DNA of 64,000 nucleotides, from the NCBI GenBank assembly GCA_020634135.1, contig JACKCG010000004.1:310001-374000 (forward strand), read 5' to 3'. Positions within the stretch are counted from its first letter, which is position 1, and every line of letters starts with the position of its first letter. The notes beneath the pieces were generated by a model. The model did no database searches, was not told where the DNA came from, and saw only the letters and a program-made list of their open reading frames with translations. The position numbers and the translations under genes are program-made. Origin of the DNA: Anaerolineaceae bacterium (lineage in GTDB: Bacteria > Chloroflexota > Anaerolineae > Aggregatilineales > Phototrophicaceae). Shown here one piece after another: positions 33,608-42,587 of the stretch.

Positions 33608-34750
33608 ATGGCAAACAGTGCGACTCATTATGATGTCATCGTGATCGGTGTCGGCGGGATGGGGAGCGCCACCGTCTATGAACTGGCGAAGCGCGGCAAA
33701 AAGGTGCTGGGACTGGAACAGTTCGATATTCCCCACACCATGGGGTCATCGCATGGCATCACCCGTATTATCCGCATGGCCTATTTTGAAGACCCATCCT
33801 ATATTCCGCTGCTGCGCCGCGCCTATGAACTGTGGGACGCGCTGGAACGGGAGGCAGGCAAGACGCTGTTTATCAAGACCGGCGGCCTGGATGCCGGGCC
33901 AGCCGACAGTCGCGTCTTTACCGGGTCGCTCCGTTCCTGCCAGACCTACAACCTGGAACATGAAGTCCTGACCGGCGCGGAAGTCAACCGGCGCTTCCCC
34001 GGCTATCATCTTGCGCCGGATATGCAGGCCGTGTTTCAGCCGGACGCCGGGTGTCTGCTGCCGGAACAGTGCATCATGGCGTTTGTGTGGGCGGCGCAGG
34101 CGCGGGGGGCGGAGGTGCATGGTCGTGAGCCGGTGCTGGAATGGGGCGTCAAGGGCGACGGTGTGCGCGTGATTACCGGGCGGGGGACGTATACCGCCGA
34201 TAAACTGGTGATTTCGGCGGGGGCGTGGGTGGGTAAACTCATTCCCCAACTGGCGAAGTTGGCAATCCCCGAACGGCAGGTGCTCATCTGGACACAGCCG
34301 CGTCGCCCCGAATGGTTTACGCCGAAGCGTTTCCCGGTGTTTATCTTGGAGGATGACGAGGGGATTTACTACGGTTTCCCGGAACTCGGGATTCCTGGCT
34401 TCAAGTTCGGCCTCTATAACCACCTGAAGGAGGTGATTGACCCGGATACGGTTGATCGTGATCGCATGACCGAACAGGATGAGACAGCGCTGCGGAGGGC
34501 AGCGGAACGCTACTTCCCGCGTGGTACTGGCCCAACACTTTCTTTAAAGATGTGTATGTTTACGAACACGCCGGACGAGCACTTCATCCTCGACCTGCAC
34601 CCCGACTATCCCCAGGTGGCGATTGCCGCCGGGTTTTCCGGGCATGGCTTCAAGTTTTGCAGCGTCGTTGGCGAGATTATGGCGGATCTGGCGCTGGCCG
34701 GGGGGACACGCCATGACATCGGCCTGCTGCGGTTAGGGCGTCTGCTGTAA
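33608..34750 (+). CDS. FAD-dependent sarcosine-oxidase / N-methyltryptophan-oxidase-like enzyme
   Basis: A 380-residue flavoenzyme of the monomeric sarcosine oxidase (MSOX/MTOX) type. The FAD-binding Rossmann motif is VIGVGGMGSATVYELAKRG, then LEQFDIPHTMGSSHGITRIIRMAYFE, a strong family signature. KMCMFTNTPDEHFILD contains the Cys that carries covalent FAD in MSOX. It oxidises N-methyl amino acids, releasing formaldehyde and hydrogen peroxide. The exact substrate (sarcosine, N-methyltryptophan or other) cannot be told. SD GGGAGG precedes the ATG. A second, less similar flavin oxidase is at 56797. Confidence 0.92.
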   Translation: MANSATHYDVIVIGVGGMGSATVYELAKRGKKVLGLEQFDIPHTMGSSHGITRIIRMAYFEDPSYIPLLRRAYELWDALEREAGKTLFIKTGGLDAGPADSRVFTGSLRSCQTYNLEHEVLTGAEVNRRFPGYHLAPDMQAVFQPDAGCLLPEQCIMAFVWAAQARGAEVHGREPVLEWGVKGDGVRVITGRGTYTADKLVISAGAWVGKLIPQLAKLAIPERQVLIWTQPRRPEWFTPKRFPVFILEDDEGIYYGFPELGIPGFKFGLYNHLKEVIDPDTVDRDRMTEQDETALRRAAERYFPRGTGPTLSLKMCMFTNTPDEHFILDLHPDYPQVAIAAGFSGHGFKFCSVVGEIMADLALAGGTRHDIGLLRLGRLL

Positions 34751-34908
34751 GTGCTATTCTTAAGTGAACGGCCCTCTTTTTGATGGTATGGTAGGCATAG
34801 GGTAGAGGAATTTACATCCTCCTTGCCCGCAGGTTACACCGGGTTTACACATTTGCGGGACAGTGGTATGCACAGTGTCTACATAGAACCAGCATTTGGG
34901 GGGCAGTT

Positions 34909-35277
34909 ATGGCAGCACATAATGTAAAGCGTTTTTTGATAATCGTCGCAATTGTGTTACTCGGGTTGGGTATGACGGTTTCCGCTCAGGGCGGCAGTCG
35001 TCCCGCACCCAGCGGCACTGGCGGGAACTTCGGTGGGCCGGGGATGTCCGGGCAGGCCTTGAACGCCGGAATGCCACAGGTGAGCGTGCCGGAAGGTCCT
35101 GCCTCAGCTACAGGCGGTGGTCGGTTAGCCGGGCGAACCGGTGGGAATACGAGCGGTATCGCCGGTAACCTGCAAGGAATGGCCGGTGGCGGCTTCTCAC
35201 CAACCGGAAGCGACGGCGGCGCGAGCCTCGCAGCGCGTTTTGGTGAGCGGGAGGCGGGGCGCTTACGATTCAGTTAG
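34909..35277 (+). CDS. N-terminal part of a frameshifted secreted Gly-rich protein
   Basis: A signal peptide (FLIIVAIVLLGLGMTVSAQG) is followed by about 85 Gly/Ser/Pro-rich residues. The frame stops at 35277, but the -1 frame from about 35247 continues the sequence smoothly (ALTIQLERFGGFGQGTFG) into the next entry with no start codon near. A 1-base loss in the G-rich stretch GGGAGGCGGGGCG explains this. The protein is not recognised. Together the two parts would make an exported protein of about 508 residues. Confidence 0.65.
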   Translation: MAAHNVKRFLIIVAIVLLGLGMTVSAQGGSRPAPSGTGGNFGGPGMSGQALNAGMPQVSVPEGPASATGGGRLAGRTGGNTSGIAGNLQGMAGGGFSPTGSDGGASLAARFGEREAGRLRFS

Positions 35278-35384
35278 AGCGGTTTGGCGGCTTCGGCCAG
35301 GGGACATTTGGCACGGCCACCGCAGGCGGGAGCATCTTACAGGGACTCACGCTCCAGGAAACGGGCTGGCATACCTCAGATGCC

Positions 35385-36434
35385 GTGCCGCCGTCACCCG
35401 CTGCCCTGTCTGACCTGACAGCGGCGGTTACGGCACAGGCCAACGCCCAGGCCGCTGTGGAGGCTGCGCAGGGGCAAGTGAACGATACCGTCAACCAGGC
35501 CGCCGCCCAGGCCCAGCAGACCTATGACCAACTGTGGGCGGACTATTACGCGGCAGTGGAAACCACCGCGCAGACCTACTACGACACGGTGACGGCTTCG
35601 GTGGACTACCTGCTCCAAACTTATGAAGAGGCCGTCGGGTATGCCGTGCAGCCGGTGGACTACTATGTGGACTATGCCGAACAGTTCGCGGCTTATTGCG
35701 CCGCCTACCCCTGGGATTGCTACAATTACGCCTATGATACGGTTGAAAATGTCTATGTCTATGTGGGCGAGGTCAGTGACACCCCGGTTGGCACGATTAC
35801 CATCAGCGATGTAGCCGCGCTGGCGGGCTACCCCATCACCATCCCCGCGCCATCGGCAGAAGCCTACCAGGCGATTGTGGTCTTTGCCAACGACCAGCTT
35901 GGCGCGGTGGTCGAACCCCTCTATGCCGGAACCGCGACGGACGCGGTACAGGCGACAATGGGGCCGTTACCGGCTGTGATCGAGGCGATCATGCTGAACA
36001 CAACCACGATCAGTGGGGGTGCCTACTGGGGGTTGCTCAACGGCGGCGCGGCGGCAGTGATGGTGGGGGATTGCAGCAGCGGGGTGTGTGCCATTGATAC
36101 CGGAAACATTGACGCGATGGTTTCCAGCGCATCGGCGGGGTTGTATGGTCTCTACACCAATTCGGCGATGCCCACGACGCCGGATGCGGCACTGGCGCTG
36201 ATTACCCGTGTGTACCCCAAACTGAGCGGTCTGGCGTTTGCCCAGATTACTAATGTGGATGCTGGTTACGGGTTTACAGCGACTGCGGCCAGCCTGGGAC
36301 TTGACCCGGTGACGCGCCAGCCAATCTCGGTGGCAAAGGTTGTGTATGCGGGTGTGGTGGACGTAGGCGGCCAGTCATTTGTGTATGCTCTGGTGGCACT
36401 GGGCGAAGGCTACGTGGAGATAGCGGCACGATAG
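35385..36434 (+). CDS. C-terminal part of the frameshifted secreted protein (Tyr-rich, unknown function)
   Basis: The reading frame is open from 35247, and the GTG at 35385 is only the first available start. The first ~60 residues are Ala/Gln-rich and probably helical. A Tyr-rich segment follows (~50-130, many YY, YD and YA pairs, with two Cys in AAYCAAYPWDCYNYAYD). The rest is a mixed alpha/beta domain ending QSFVYALVALGEGYVEIAAR. No known family is recognised. The Tyr content and export signal suggest an envelope or matrix protein. The missing start signals support its being the second half of the gene beginning at 34909. Confidence 0.65.
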   Translation: MPPSPAALSDLTAAVTAQANAQAAVEAAQGQVNDTVNQAAAQAQQTYDQLWADYYAAVETTAQTYYDTVTASVDYLLQTYEEAVGYAVQPVDYYVDYAEQFAAYCAAYPWDCYNYAYDTVENVYVYVGEVSDTPVGTITISDVAALAGYPITIPAPSAEAYQAIVVFANDQLGAVVEPLYAGTATDAVQATMGPLPAVIEAIMLNTTTISGGAYWGLLNGGAAAVMVGDCSSGVCAIDTGNIDAMVSSASAGLYGLYTNSAMPTTPDAALALITRVYPKLSGLAFAQITNVDAGYGFTATAASLGLDPVTRQPISVAKVVYAGVVDVGGQSFVYALVALGEGYVEIAAR

Positions 36435-36479
36435 CCTTCAAGCTATCCCGGAATCGGAAAAGCACGCCGCTGTGCCGGG

Positions 36480-36878
36480 TTATTCTTTCGCCCTGATCTG
36501 CTGGGCTACCATGAGGTTATAGCCGTCCAGGTCATTAACGGTGAAGACGCGCTCTCCCCAGTCTCGTGTCTGTAGTGCCTGTGTGATGGTCGCGCCGCTG
36601 GCATTGGCATGGGCGTAAACCGCGTCAATATTCACAGAGTCAGGAAGATTGATATAAAGCTGGATACCGATCCCGCGTTTATCTCGATCTTCCGGCTGGA
36701 CGAAGCCCTCGGTAACGCCCAGCAGAATCTCAGCGTCGCCGAGTTTGACACAGGCAAAAGTGATGTCGCCGTTCTCATTCGGGGGCATTTGCCAGGCAAG
36801 CTGGAAGCCGAGTTTGTTGGTATAGTATTCCATAGATCGTGCCACATTCAGGCAGGCCAGAATAGGTGAAAATGGCAT
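36480..36878 (-). CDS. VOC-superfamily (glyoxalase/bleomycin-resistance-like) protein
   Basis: A 132-residue single VOC domain, made of two beta-alpha-beta-beta-beta repeats: SPILACLNVARSMEYYTNKLGF at the start and GERVFTVNDLDGYNLMVAQQ at the end. These proteins bind a metal or a small ligand; Glu/His metal ligands are only partly evident (no clear N-terminal His). It starts 18 bases after the DUF2277 gene and is probably co-transcribed with it. Specific function is unknown. Confidence 0.85.
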   Translation of the reverse strand: MPFSPILACLNVARSMEYYTNKLGFQLAWQMPPNENGDITFACVKLGDAEILLGVTEGFVQPEDRDKRGIGIQLYINLPDSVNIDAVYAHANASGATITQALQTRDWGERVFTVNDLDGYNLMVAQQIRAKE

Positions 36879-36896
36879 GAGCGCTGCTCCTCGCTG

Positions 36897-37166
36897 CTAT
36901 CGCGCGAAGCGCTGAGCGGAGCGTGCCCGCGCTTTTGCGGCTTCGAATTCACGGTTCTTGGGCGGTGTGTTCGTTTCCAGCGTGTTGAGCAGTTTGCCGG
37001 CAGCACTGGCGATCTCATCCACAGCAGCCAAGAAAGCGGCTTCGTTTGATTTTGATGGTTTGTTGAGACCGCTGATTTTCCGCACAAATTGCAGCGCGGC
37101 GGCGTGGATTTCGTCAGCAGTCGCGGGCGGCTCAAAGTTATACAATGTCTTGATGCTTCTACACAT
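36897..37166 (-). CDS. DUF2277 family protein
   Basis: An 89-residue protein that matches the short, highly conserved DUF2277 family: MCRSIKTLYNFEPPATADEIHAA, then ALQFVRKISGLNKPSKSNEAAF. ATG 37166 is chosen because GAGGA lies seven bases before it; an in-frame GTG at 37172 would add two residues. Function is unknown. It is first in a likely two-gene unit with the VOC protein. Confidence 0.9.
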   Translation of the reverse strand: MCRSIKTLYNFEPPATADEIHAAALQFVRKISGLNKPSKSNEAAFLAAVDEIASAAGKLLNTLETNTPPKNREFEAAKARARSAQRFAR

Positions 37167-37369
37167 AATCACATCCTCGGAATAGTGGCGATTATTTTTT
37201 CTTCCATATCCCAGTATACTTCTTGCGGTATTTGGCGTCGGTCTCCATCTTACTCAATAAGCGCTGTCACTTTTTCCTCCAGCTTTTATCCCCACCATAT
37301 TATACGGGTTCCGGAATCCCTGTATGATGTCATAACGGATTTCTGCATTCTGATCTACCCCAGTCAGAC

Positions 37370-37398
37370 TTGCATAGAACGTGCATTCTATATACTAT
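37370..37398 (+). promoter_or_regulatory. Sigma-70-type promoter for the winged-helix protein gene
   Basis: TTGCAT (37370-37375), 17-base spacer, TACTAT (37393-37398). An in-frame ATG at 37370-37374 overlaps the -35, which argues that translation starts further down at 37502. Apart from this promoter the gap 37167-37501 shows no gene. Confidence 0.5.
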
Positions 37399-37501
37399 AC
37401 TTTTGACACTGTTGAAAGTCAACCTTGCCGCATCCCAGGGTCGCAGCCTATGTATGAATGCCAGGAATCTCGAATTATTCTCGTCTGAAGAGGATCACCC
37501 A

Positions 37502-38620
37502 ATGATAAAGTTTACCCTCCAGAGTCTCCGACGGCTGCGCTTACAGATGCAGGGGCTAAACAGTGAACTGCTCTTGAATGATGTAGCACAGGTTACTCGG
37601 AATGCCTGTGGGTTGCAGTCGCAGGAACTCCCAGCAGCCACGCTGGCGGTTCGCGCTCGAACCGGTGGTCTGACCGCTGATGATGTGCGCCACGCCCGTG
37701 AGGTAGCGCGATCCATCATACTGACGTGGACCATGCGCGGCACGATGCACCTGGTAGCAGCCGAGGATGTTGGGTGGCAGCTACAGCTTTTTGGCGCACT
37801 CTTTATCCACAAGAGGCAGCGGCGTTACCGGCAACTTGGCCTGGATGACACGACCCGGCGTAATGCTGTCCACTTCATGCGGAATGTGTTGGGCAGTCGG
37901 GGGCCAATGAATCGAGCGGAATTGGCGCAAATCCTGGGTAAGCATGGAATCCCGGTCGAAGGACAGGCCATCGCCCACTTGGTAAGCTATGCCGCCCTGC
38001 AAGGAATCATCTGCTTTGGCCCGGAACGTAGTGGCAAACCGACCTATGTGCTGCTGGAAGATTGGGCGAAAACGGAAGATAATCGCATCTTTAGCGAGAA
38101 GCAGCTTGTGGCGGAACTCACTCGCCGCTATTTGCGAGCTTTCGCCCCGGCAGCACCATCCGATATGGCGAGTTGGTCAGGCCTGGCCGCAGGCCAGATT
38201 CGAGCCGGATTCGAGGCGATTTCTAACGATCTGATTGAGGTGGAAATCCCGAATGGAAAGGCCTGGATGCTCAAAGACCAGGTTGAACATAGCCAGCACA
38301 CCTCAAGGGATCGAAACGTGCGGTTTCTTCCCCGGTATGATAACTACCTGCTGGGCTACCAGAGTCGTGACTTCATAGTTCAGGAATCCTTTGCCAGAGA
38401 AGTCCACCCTGGGGGTGGGTTGATCCGATCAGCGGTGATTGTGGATGGGCAGGTCATAGGCGTCTGGCAGTTAGAACAGAAACGAGGGGTCGCCAGAATT
38501 ATTGTTCAGCCATTTGAGACAATAGACGCGGAACTTGTGCCATATCTGGAGGCCGAAGCGCAGGATATCGGGCGATTTTTGCAGACCGAGGCGCTGCTGA
38601 GTATAGTCTCACCGCAATAG
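37502..38620 (+). CDS. Winged-helix DNA-binding-domain protein (HTH_42 / AlkZ-like)
   Basis: A 372-residue protein of the HTH_42 family, related to the AlkZ/YcaQ DNA glycosylases that unhook crosslinks. The N-terminal block is CGLQSQELPAATLAVRARTGGLT, then RSIILTWTMRGTMHLVAAEDVGW, which is the strongly conserved family core (the T-W-x-M-R-G-T-x-H element). Later come GPMNRAELAQILGKHGI and FLPRYDNYLLGY near the C-terminus. The usual catalytic Gln-x-Gln of AlkZ may correspond to the LQSQE motif. It probably acts on damaged DNA, but regulation cannot be excluded. ATG 37502 is preceded by AAGAGGA. Confidence 0.85.
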   Translation: MIKFTLQSLRRLRLQMQGLNSELLLNDVAQVTRNACGLQSQELPAATLAVRARTGGLTADDVRHAREVARSIILTWTMRGTMHLVAAEDVGWQLQLFGALFIHKRQRRYRQLGLDDTTRRNAVHFMRNVLGSRGPMNRAELAQILGKHGIPVEGQAIAHLVSYAALQGIICFGPERSGKPTYVLLEDWAKTEDNRIFSEKQLVAELTRRYLRAFAPAAPSDMASWSGLAAGQIRAGFEAISNDLIEVEIPNGKAWMLKDQVEHSQHTSRDRNVRFLPRYDNYLLGYQSRDFIVQESFAREVHPGGGLIRSAVIVDGQVIGVWQLEQKRGVARIIVQPFETIDAELVPYLEAEAQDIGRFLQTEALLSIVSPQ

Positions 38621-38710
38621 GGGAACAGTAGGGGAAACGGGGCTGGAAAAAACCCCCATCTGCTGCGATGATGAGTCCAAATTCACTCTGCCACGCAGGA
38701 GGATTGCTGG

Positions 38711-39919
38711 ATGAGCACAAAACGCAAAACTACCGTCGCCGTCATTTTTGGCGGGCGCAGTGTTGAACACGATGTATCCGTTGTGACCGGCCATCAGGTC
38801 ATCCGGGCATTTGACCCCGAACGCTATGATGTTGTGCCGGTCTATATTGACCGCGAGGGGCGCTGGCTGACCGGCGACCCGCTGCTAGAACTCAAGCACT
38901 TCAATAACGAAATTGCCAGCTACAAAGGGGTGATGAGCGCGATTCTTTCCCCGGCAACCAACCATCATGGGCTGATTATCAATCCGACATCGGGACGTTT
39001 CGAGAAAAGCGAGATCAAACGTTTGGACGTGGTGTTCCCGGCAATTCACGGAACGCATGGCGAAGACGGTACGCTGCAAGGCCTGTTTGAACTGGCCGAT
39101 GTGCCTTATGTCGGTTGTGGTGTGCTGGCTTCGGCCATCGCCAACGATAAAATTGTCACGAAAGATGTGCTGCGCCAATATGGTATCCCGGTCGTGGATG
39201 ATGTTCACTTCACGCGGGCAGAATGGCTGGAAAACCCCGACGCGATTATCCAGCGAATCACGGAAAAGCTGAGTTATCCGCTGTTCATTAAACCGGCAAC
39301 CACCGGCTCCAGCATCGGAATCGGGCGAGCGGAGGATGAAATCCTGCTGCGGGCGTCCATTGATGTGGCGACTCACTTTGACCAGCGTGTGCTGGTGGAA
39401 GGGGCAGTCACGAATTGTGTGGAGATCAACTGCGCCGTGCTGGGGAACAGTCCCGATATTCGGGCTTCTGCACTGGAACAGCCGGTGTCCTGGGAAGCGT
39501 TCCTGACCTACGAAGAGAAGTACCTGCGTGGGGGCGAAGGCATGAAGAGCGCCGAACGGTTGATTCCTGCGCCGATCAGCCCGGAACTGACACAGCAGAT
39601 ACAGGACTATGCCCGGCGAGCCTTCCAGGCTATCGAAGGGCGGGGGACGGCGCGTATTGATTTTCTTGTCAGGCCGGATGCGGGCGAGGTTTACCTCAAT
39701 GAAATGAATACGCTGCCGGGGTCGCTGGCATTTTACCTGTGGCAGGAGGAGAATCTTTCCCCTTCAGCGGTAGTGGATCAACTCGTAAAACTTGCGCAGG
39801 ATGCCCACATTGAAAAACGGCGCAGCACCTATAATTACCAGACGAATCTGATTGCCCAAACCGCCGCGCGCGGACTGAAGGGGCTTAAGGGGACGAAATC
39901 AACTCGCCAGGCTAACTGA
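38711..39919 (+). CDS. ddl: D-alanine--D-alanine ligase family protein
   Basis: A 402-residue ATP-grasp ligase that makes the D-Ala-D-Ala end of peptidoglycan stems in the cytoplasm. Motifs: FGGRSVEHDVSVVTG at the N-terminus, HGTHGEDGTLQGLFEL, the ATP-grasp PLFIKPATTGSSIGI and the C-terminal NEMNTLPGSLAFYLW. The length is slightly above the usual 350 because of a basic C-terminal tail. D-lactate or D-Ser specificity as in resistance ligases cannot be ruled out by eye. SD AGGAGG precedes the ATG. Confidence 0.93.
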   Translation: MSTKRKTTVAVIFGGRSVEHDVSVVTGHQVIRAFDPERYDVVPVYIDREGRWLTGDPLLELKHFNNEIASYKGVMSAILSPATNHHGLIINPTSGRFEKSEIKRLDVVFPAIHGTHGEDGTLQGLFELADVPYVGCGVLASAIANDKIVTKDVLRQYGIPVVDDVHFTRAEWLENPDAIIQRITEKLSYPLFIKPATTGSSIGIGRAEDEILLRASIDVATHFDQRVLVEGAVTNCVEINCAVLGNSPDIRASALEQPVSWEAFLTYEEKYLRGGEGMKSAERLIPAPISPELTQQIQDYARRAFQAIEGRGTARIDFLVRPDAGEVYLNEMNTLPGSLAFYLWQEENLSPSAVVDQLVKLAQDAHIEKRRSTYNYQTNLIAQTAARGLKGLKGTKSTRQAN

Positions 39920-40001
39920 AATCCAATATGCGATTAGCCGATTATCACTGTGGCGACTATAATAACCAGAAGATTGGCCGCGCTTATTCTGGAGTAGTAA
40001 T

Positions 40002-42524
40002 GTGAAACTGCGCCTGCATTATTGGGGATTGATGATACTCGTTCTGGCGCTGGCAGCGTGCAGCGGTCAGGTGACGCCGCAGGTTGTTACTTTTATACCC
40101 TCGGCAACAACCGGGGCAGTTGTGCCGTCTCGCCAGCCAACCAGCACGCCGACACTCACGCCGACTCCGGCAACGCCCGTTGCTCAGGCGCTGCGCAATG
40201 ATCTGGCTGTGCGTCAGGGGCCAGGATCACAGTATCCTGAAATCGCGGCACTGGGAGCCAGTGAACTGGTTGAAATCACAGGTATCAGCAGCGATGGCAG
40301 TTGGTACCGGGTCGTGCTGGCCGATGGCAGTATCGGGTGGTTAGGCGCTTCAACCGCGTTGGTGACGACTTTTGGTAACTTACAGGGTGTCCCGATTGCG
40401 CTTGCGCCGACGAATACCCCCACCAACACGGCCACGCTGACCCCCACATCAACGCATACCCCCACGCCGACTCCTACTGATACGCCGACCACAACCCCGA
40501 CGCATACCCCCACGCTGATGCCGACGCATACGCCCACCCACACGCCGACTATGCCGCCAACGAATACGCCCACCGTTCGCCCTGTGGTCGAACCGCTGCC
40601 GATCAGTGCGGGCGTTCCCGTGAATGGTCAGATTGATGACTCAACCCCCGCCATTCAGTACCGTTTCATGGCGCAGGCAGGTGAAACCATCGGGATACGG
40701 ATGACGCGCACGTCCGGTGACCTGGATTCCTATGTGATTTTGCTCGATGGTCGCACTGGTGAGGCGCTGGCCGAAAACGACGATAATACCCTCGGTACGA
40801 CTCGCGACTCGTTCCTGCGTGATTTTGTGATTCCGCAGTCTGGTGAATACGTGGTGGTTGCAACCCGCTACCAGCAGGAAATCGGCGTGACATCCGGCGA
40901 ATTCACCTTGTTATTGGAAGGCACTGGACGTATCCAGGGCACACCGCCGCGTGATCTGGCAGGTGGTATCCCCATCGCCTATGGGCAGGAAGCCACCGGG
41001 GAGATCAACGGGGATAATCCAGTAGTGCGCTATAACTTCCGCGCCGAGGCAGGGGATGTAGTCAACATTCACATGGCCGGAACTTCCGGCGATCTTGATC
41101 CGTTCCTGGCGCTGCTGGGTCCCGATGGGCAGGAAATTTCCAGCAATGACGATGCCGCGCCCAATATCCGCGATGCCCATATTCTTGATCTGACGCTGCC
41201 GGCGTCCGGGCCATATACGATCCTGGCGACTCGTTATCAGCGGGAACAAGGCCTGAGTGAAGGCGGCTTCATCTTGTCAGTGGATGCATCCAATGCGGGG
41301 ATGCAGCGGCCAGTAGATGGCCCTGCCGGTGAGGTGGTGCGGGCGAACGCGCCGGTTAATGGTACGCTCGATGACAGTCATTTCGTGGCAATCTATACGC
41401 TCTCCGGGCAAGCGGACGAAACCTATAACATTGCGATGACCGGCACCAGCGGCGACCTTGACCCGCTGCTCGTTATCCTTGGTCCGGACGGGCGCGAACT
41501 CGTGCGGAATGATGACGAAACCACCAACAGCCGGAACTCCTATATCGGCGGGTTGCGACTGCCCCAAACCGGTAACTATACGATTATCGCTACGCGCTTT
41601 GAGCAGCGTTCCGGTGTTTCTCAAGGGAACTACCAATTGATTGTGACTGGCGCCAGCCCAAGCGCACCACAGTCGGGCGTCTTTGCCCAACCGATCAACT
41701 ACAACCAGACCGTCCAGGGGACTGTTTCGAATGTCCTGTACGAGCAAACCTATGTGTTCCGGGGCAACCGGGGCGATACTGTGTCAGTACGGATGTCGGC
41801 AGCCTCCGGTGATCTGGATACCCTGGTATTGATTCAGGACGATATGGGTGAGAACCTGGCATACAACGACGATGACCCTAACAGTGGTACATCGGATTCA
41901 TTTATTCGCCCGCTGCTGCTAACCGAAGATGGCTTCTATACTATTGTCGCCACACGCTACCAGCGCAGCACCGGAGAAAGCGCTGGCGGCTATAATGTGC
42001 AGTTAATTCTGGAACGTCCTGCTCAACCGAATGACCCGCCGTCATTTTATGGCTACCTGAACCCGCGCAATAGCGGTACGCTGCAAGGGAATGGTACCAA
42101 TTTCCTGGGGAACATCCTGGCCGGTGATGGTAGCGATGACACCACGAGCGACATGAAGTACACGGCGATGCTTTCGTTTGATCTGCCACCCCTGGAGCCG
42201 GGGAAATCGGTGGGTAATGCTGTGCTTGACCTGGAAGGGTGTGCGGTCTATGGTGCGGGATTTGGCGGGCTGGGTACGATGAGGGTGTATAGTGATTCGT
42301 TCAGGGATATTGACAGCGCGTCCATCGATTCTTTCCCAGATGCGGTAGAAATCACAGTCTTGAATAGCTGCCAGATAGTGGATGTGACACCCATGATCGA
42401 GCGAGCATACCAGCGGGGCGGCCAGCCGGTGCAGTTCCGCATTGCATTTGATCGGGTTATCACGAACAACCAGGATGACTTTGTTTACTTTACGGACCCG
42501 CGTTTGTTAATCCGCCTGCGGTAG
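40002..42524 (+). CDS. Large lipoprotein: SH3b domain, Pro/Thr stalk, four PPC-like repeats, C-terminal beta domain
   Basis: An 840-residue lipoprotein with lipobox LALAAC (Cys ~20). A short Pro/Thr linker leads to an SH3b domain (~65-125: LAVRQGPGSQYPEIAALGASE; DGSIGWLGA) and a long Thr-Pro stalk. Four PPC-like beta modules begin near residues 197, 320, 445 and 563. Each carries SGDLD, then NDD, then a Y-T-I-x-A-T-R-Y/F strand. A C-terminal domain (~682-840) resembles a DNRLRE/CBM-type sandwich. GTG start has GGAG seven bases upstream. Likely a surface adhesin or binding protein; no catalytic residues are seen. Confidence 0.82.
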   Translation: MKLRLHYWGLMILVLALAACSGQVTPQVVTFIPSATTGAVVPSRQPTSTPTLTPTPATPVAQALRNDLAVRQGPGSQYPEIAALGASELVEITGISSDGSWYRVVLADGSIGWLGASTALVTTFGNLQGVPIALAPTNTPTNTATLTPTSTHTPTPTPTDTPTTTPTHTPTLMPTHTPTHTPTMPPTNTPTVRPVVEPLPISAGVPVNGQIDDSTPAIQYRFMAQAGETIGIRMTRTSGDLDSYVILLDGRTGEALAENDDNTLGTTRDSFLRDFVIPQSGEYVVVATRYQQEIGVTSGEFTLLLEGTGRIQGTPPRDLAGGIPIAYGQEATGEINGDNPVVRYNFRAEAGDVVNIHMAGTSGDLDPFLALLGPDGQEISSNDDAAPNIRDAHILDLTLPASGPYTILATRYQREQGLSEGGFILSVDASNAGMQRPVDGPAGEVVRANAPVNGTLDDSHFVAIYTLSGQADETYNIAMTGTSGDLDPLLVILGPDGRELVRNDDETTNSRNSYIGGLRLPQTGNYTIIATRFEQRSGVSQGNYQLIVTGASPSAPQSGVFAQPINYNQTVQGTVSNVLYEQTYVFRGNRGDTVSVRMSAASGDLDTLVLIQDDMGENLAYNDDDPNSGTSDSFIRPLLLTEDGFYTIVATRYQRSTGESAGGYNVQLILERPAQPNDPPSFYGYLNPRNSGTLQGNGTNFLGNILAGDGSDDTTSDMKYTAMLSFDLPPLEPGKSVGNAVLDLEGCAVYGAGFGGLGTMRVYSDSFRDIDSASIDSFPDAVEITVLNSCQIVDVTPMIERAYQRGGQPVQFRIAFDRVITNNQDDFVYFTDPRLLIRLR
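40410..40570 (+). repeat. Thr-Pro-coding tandem repeats in the lipoprotein stalk
   Basis: Degenerate 6- and 12-base units (ACGCCGACT, ACGCATACCCCC and variants) code for a TPTNTPTHTPT-like stalk. Length variation here would change reach from the cell surface without shifting the frame. Confidence 0.7.
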
Positions 42525-42553
42525 TAGGGGCGATCAGCGGGGCAACACTTTTG

Positions 42554-42575
42554 GGGGGAGACTGCGGTCTCCCCC
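42554..42575. terminator. Bidirectional terminator between convergent genes
   Basis: Perfect 9-bp arms GGGGGAGAC and GTCTCCCCC around a 4-base loop, with TGTTCATTT on one side and AAAAGTGTT-type sequence on the other. It lies between the lipoprotein (plus) and the response regulator (minus). Confidence 0.8.
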
Positions 42576-42587
42576 TGTTCATTTAAC

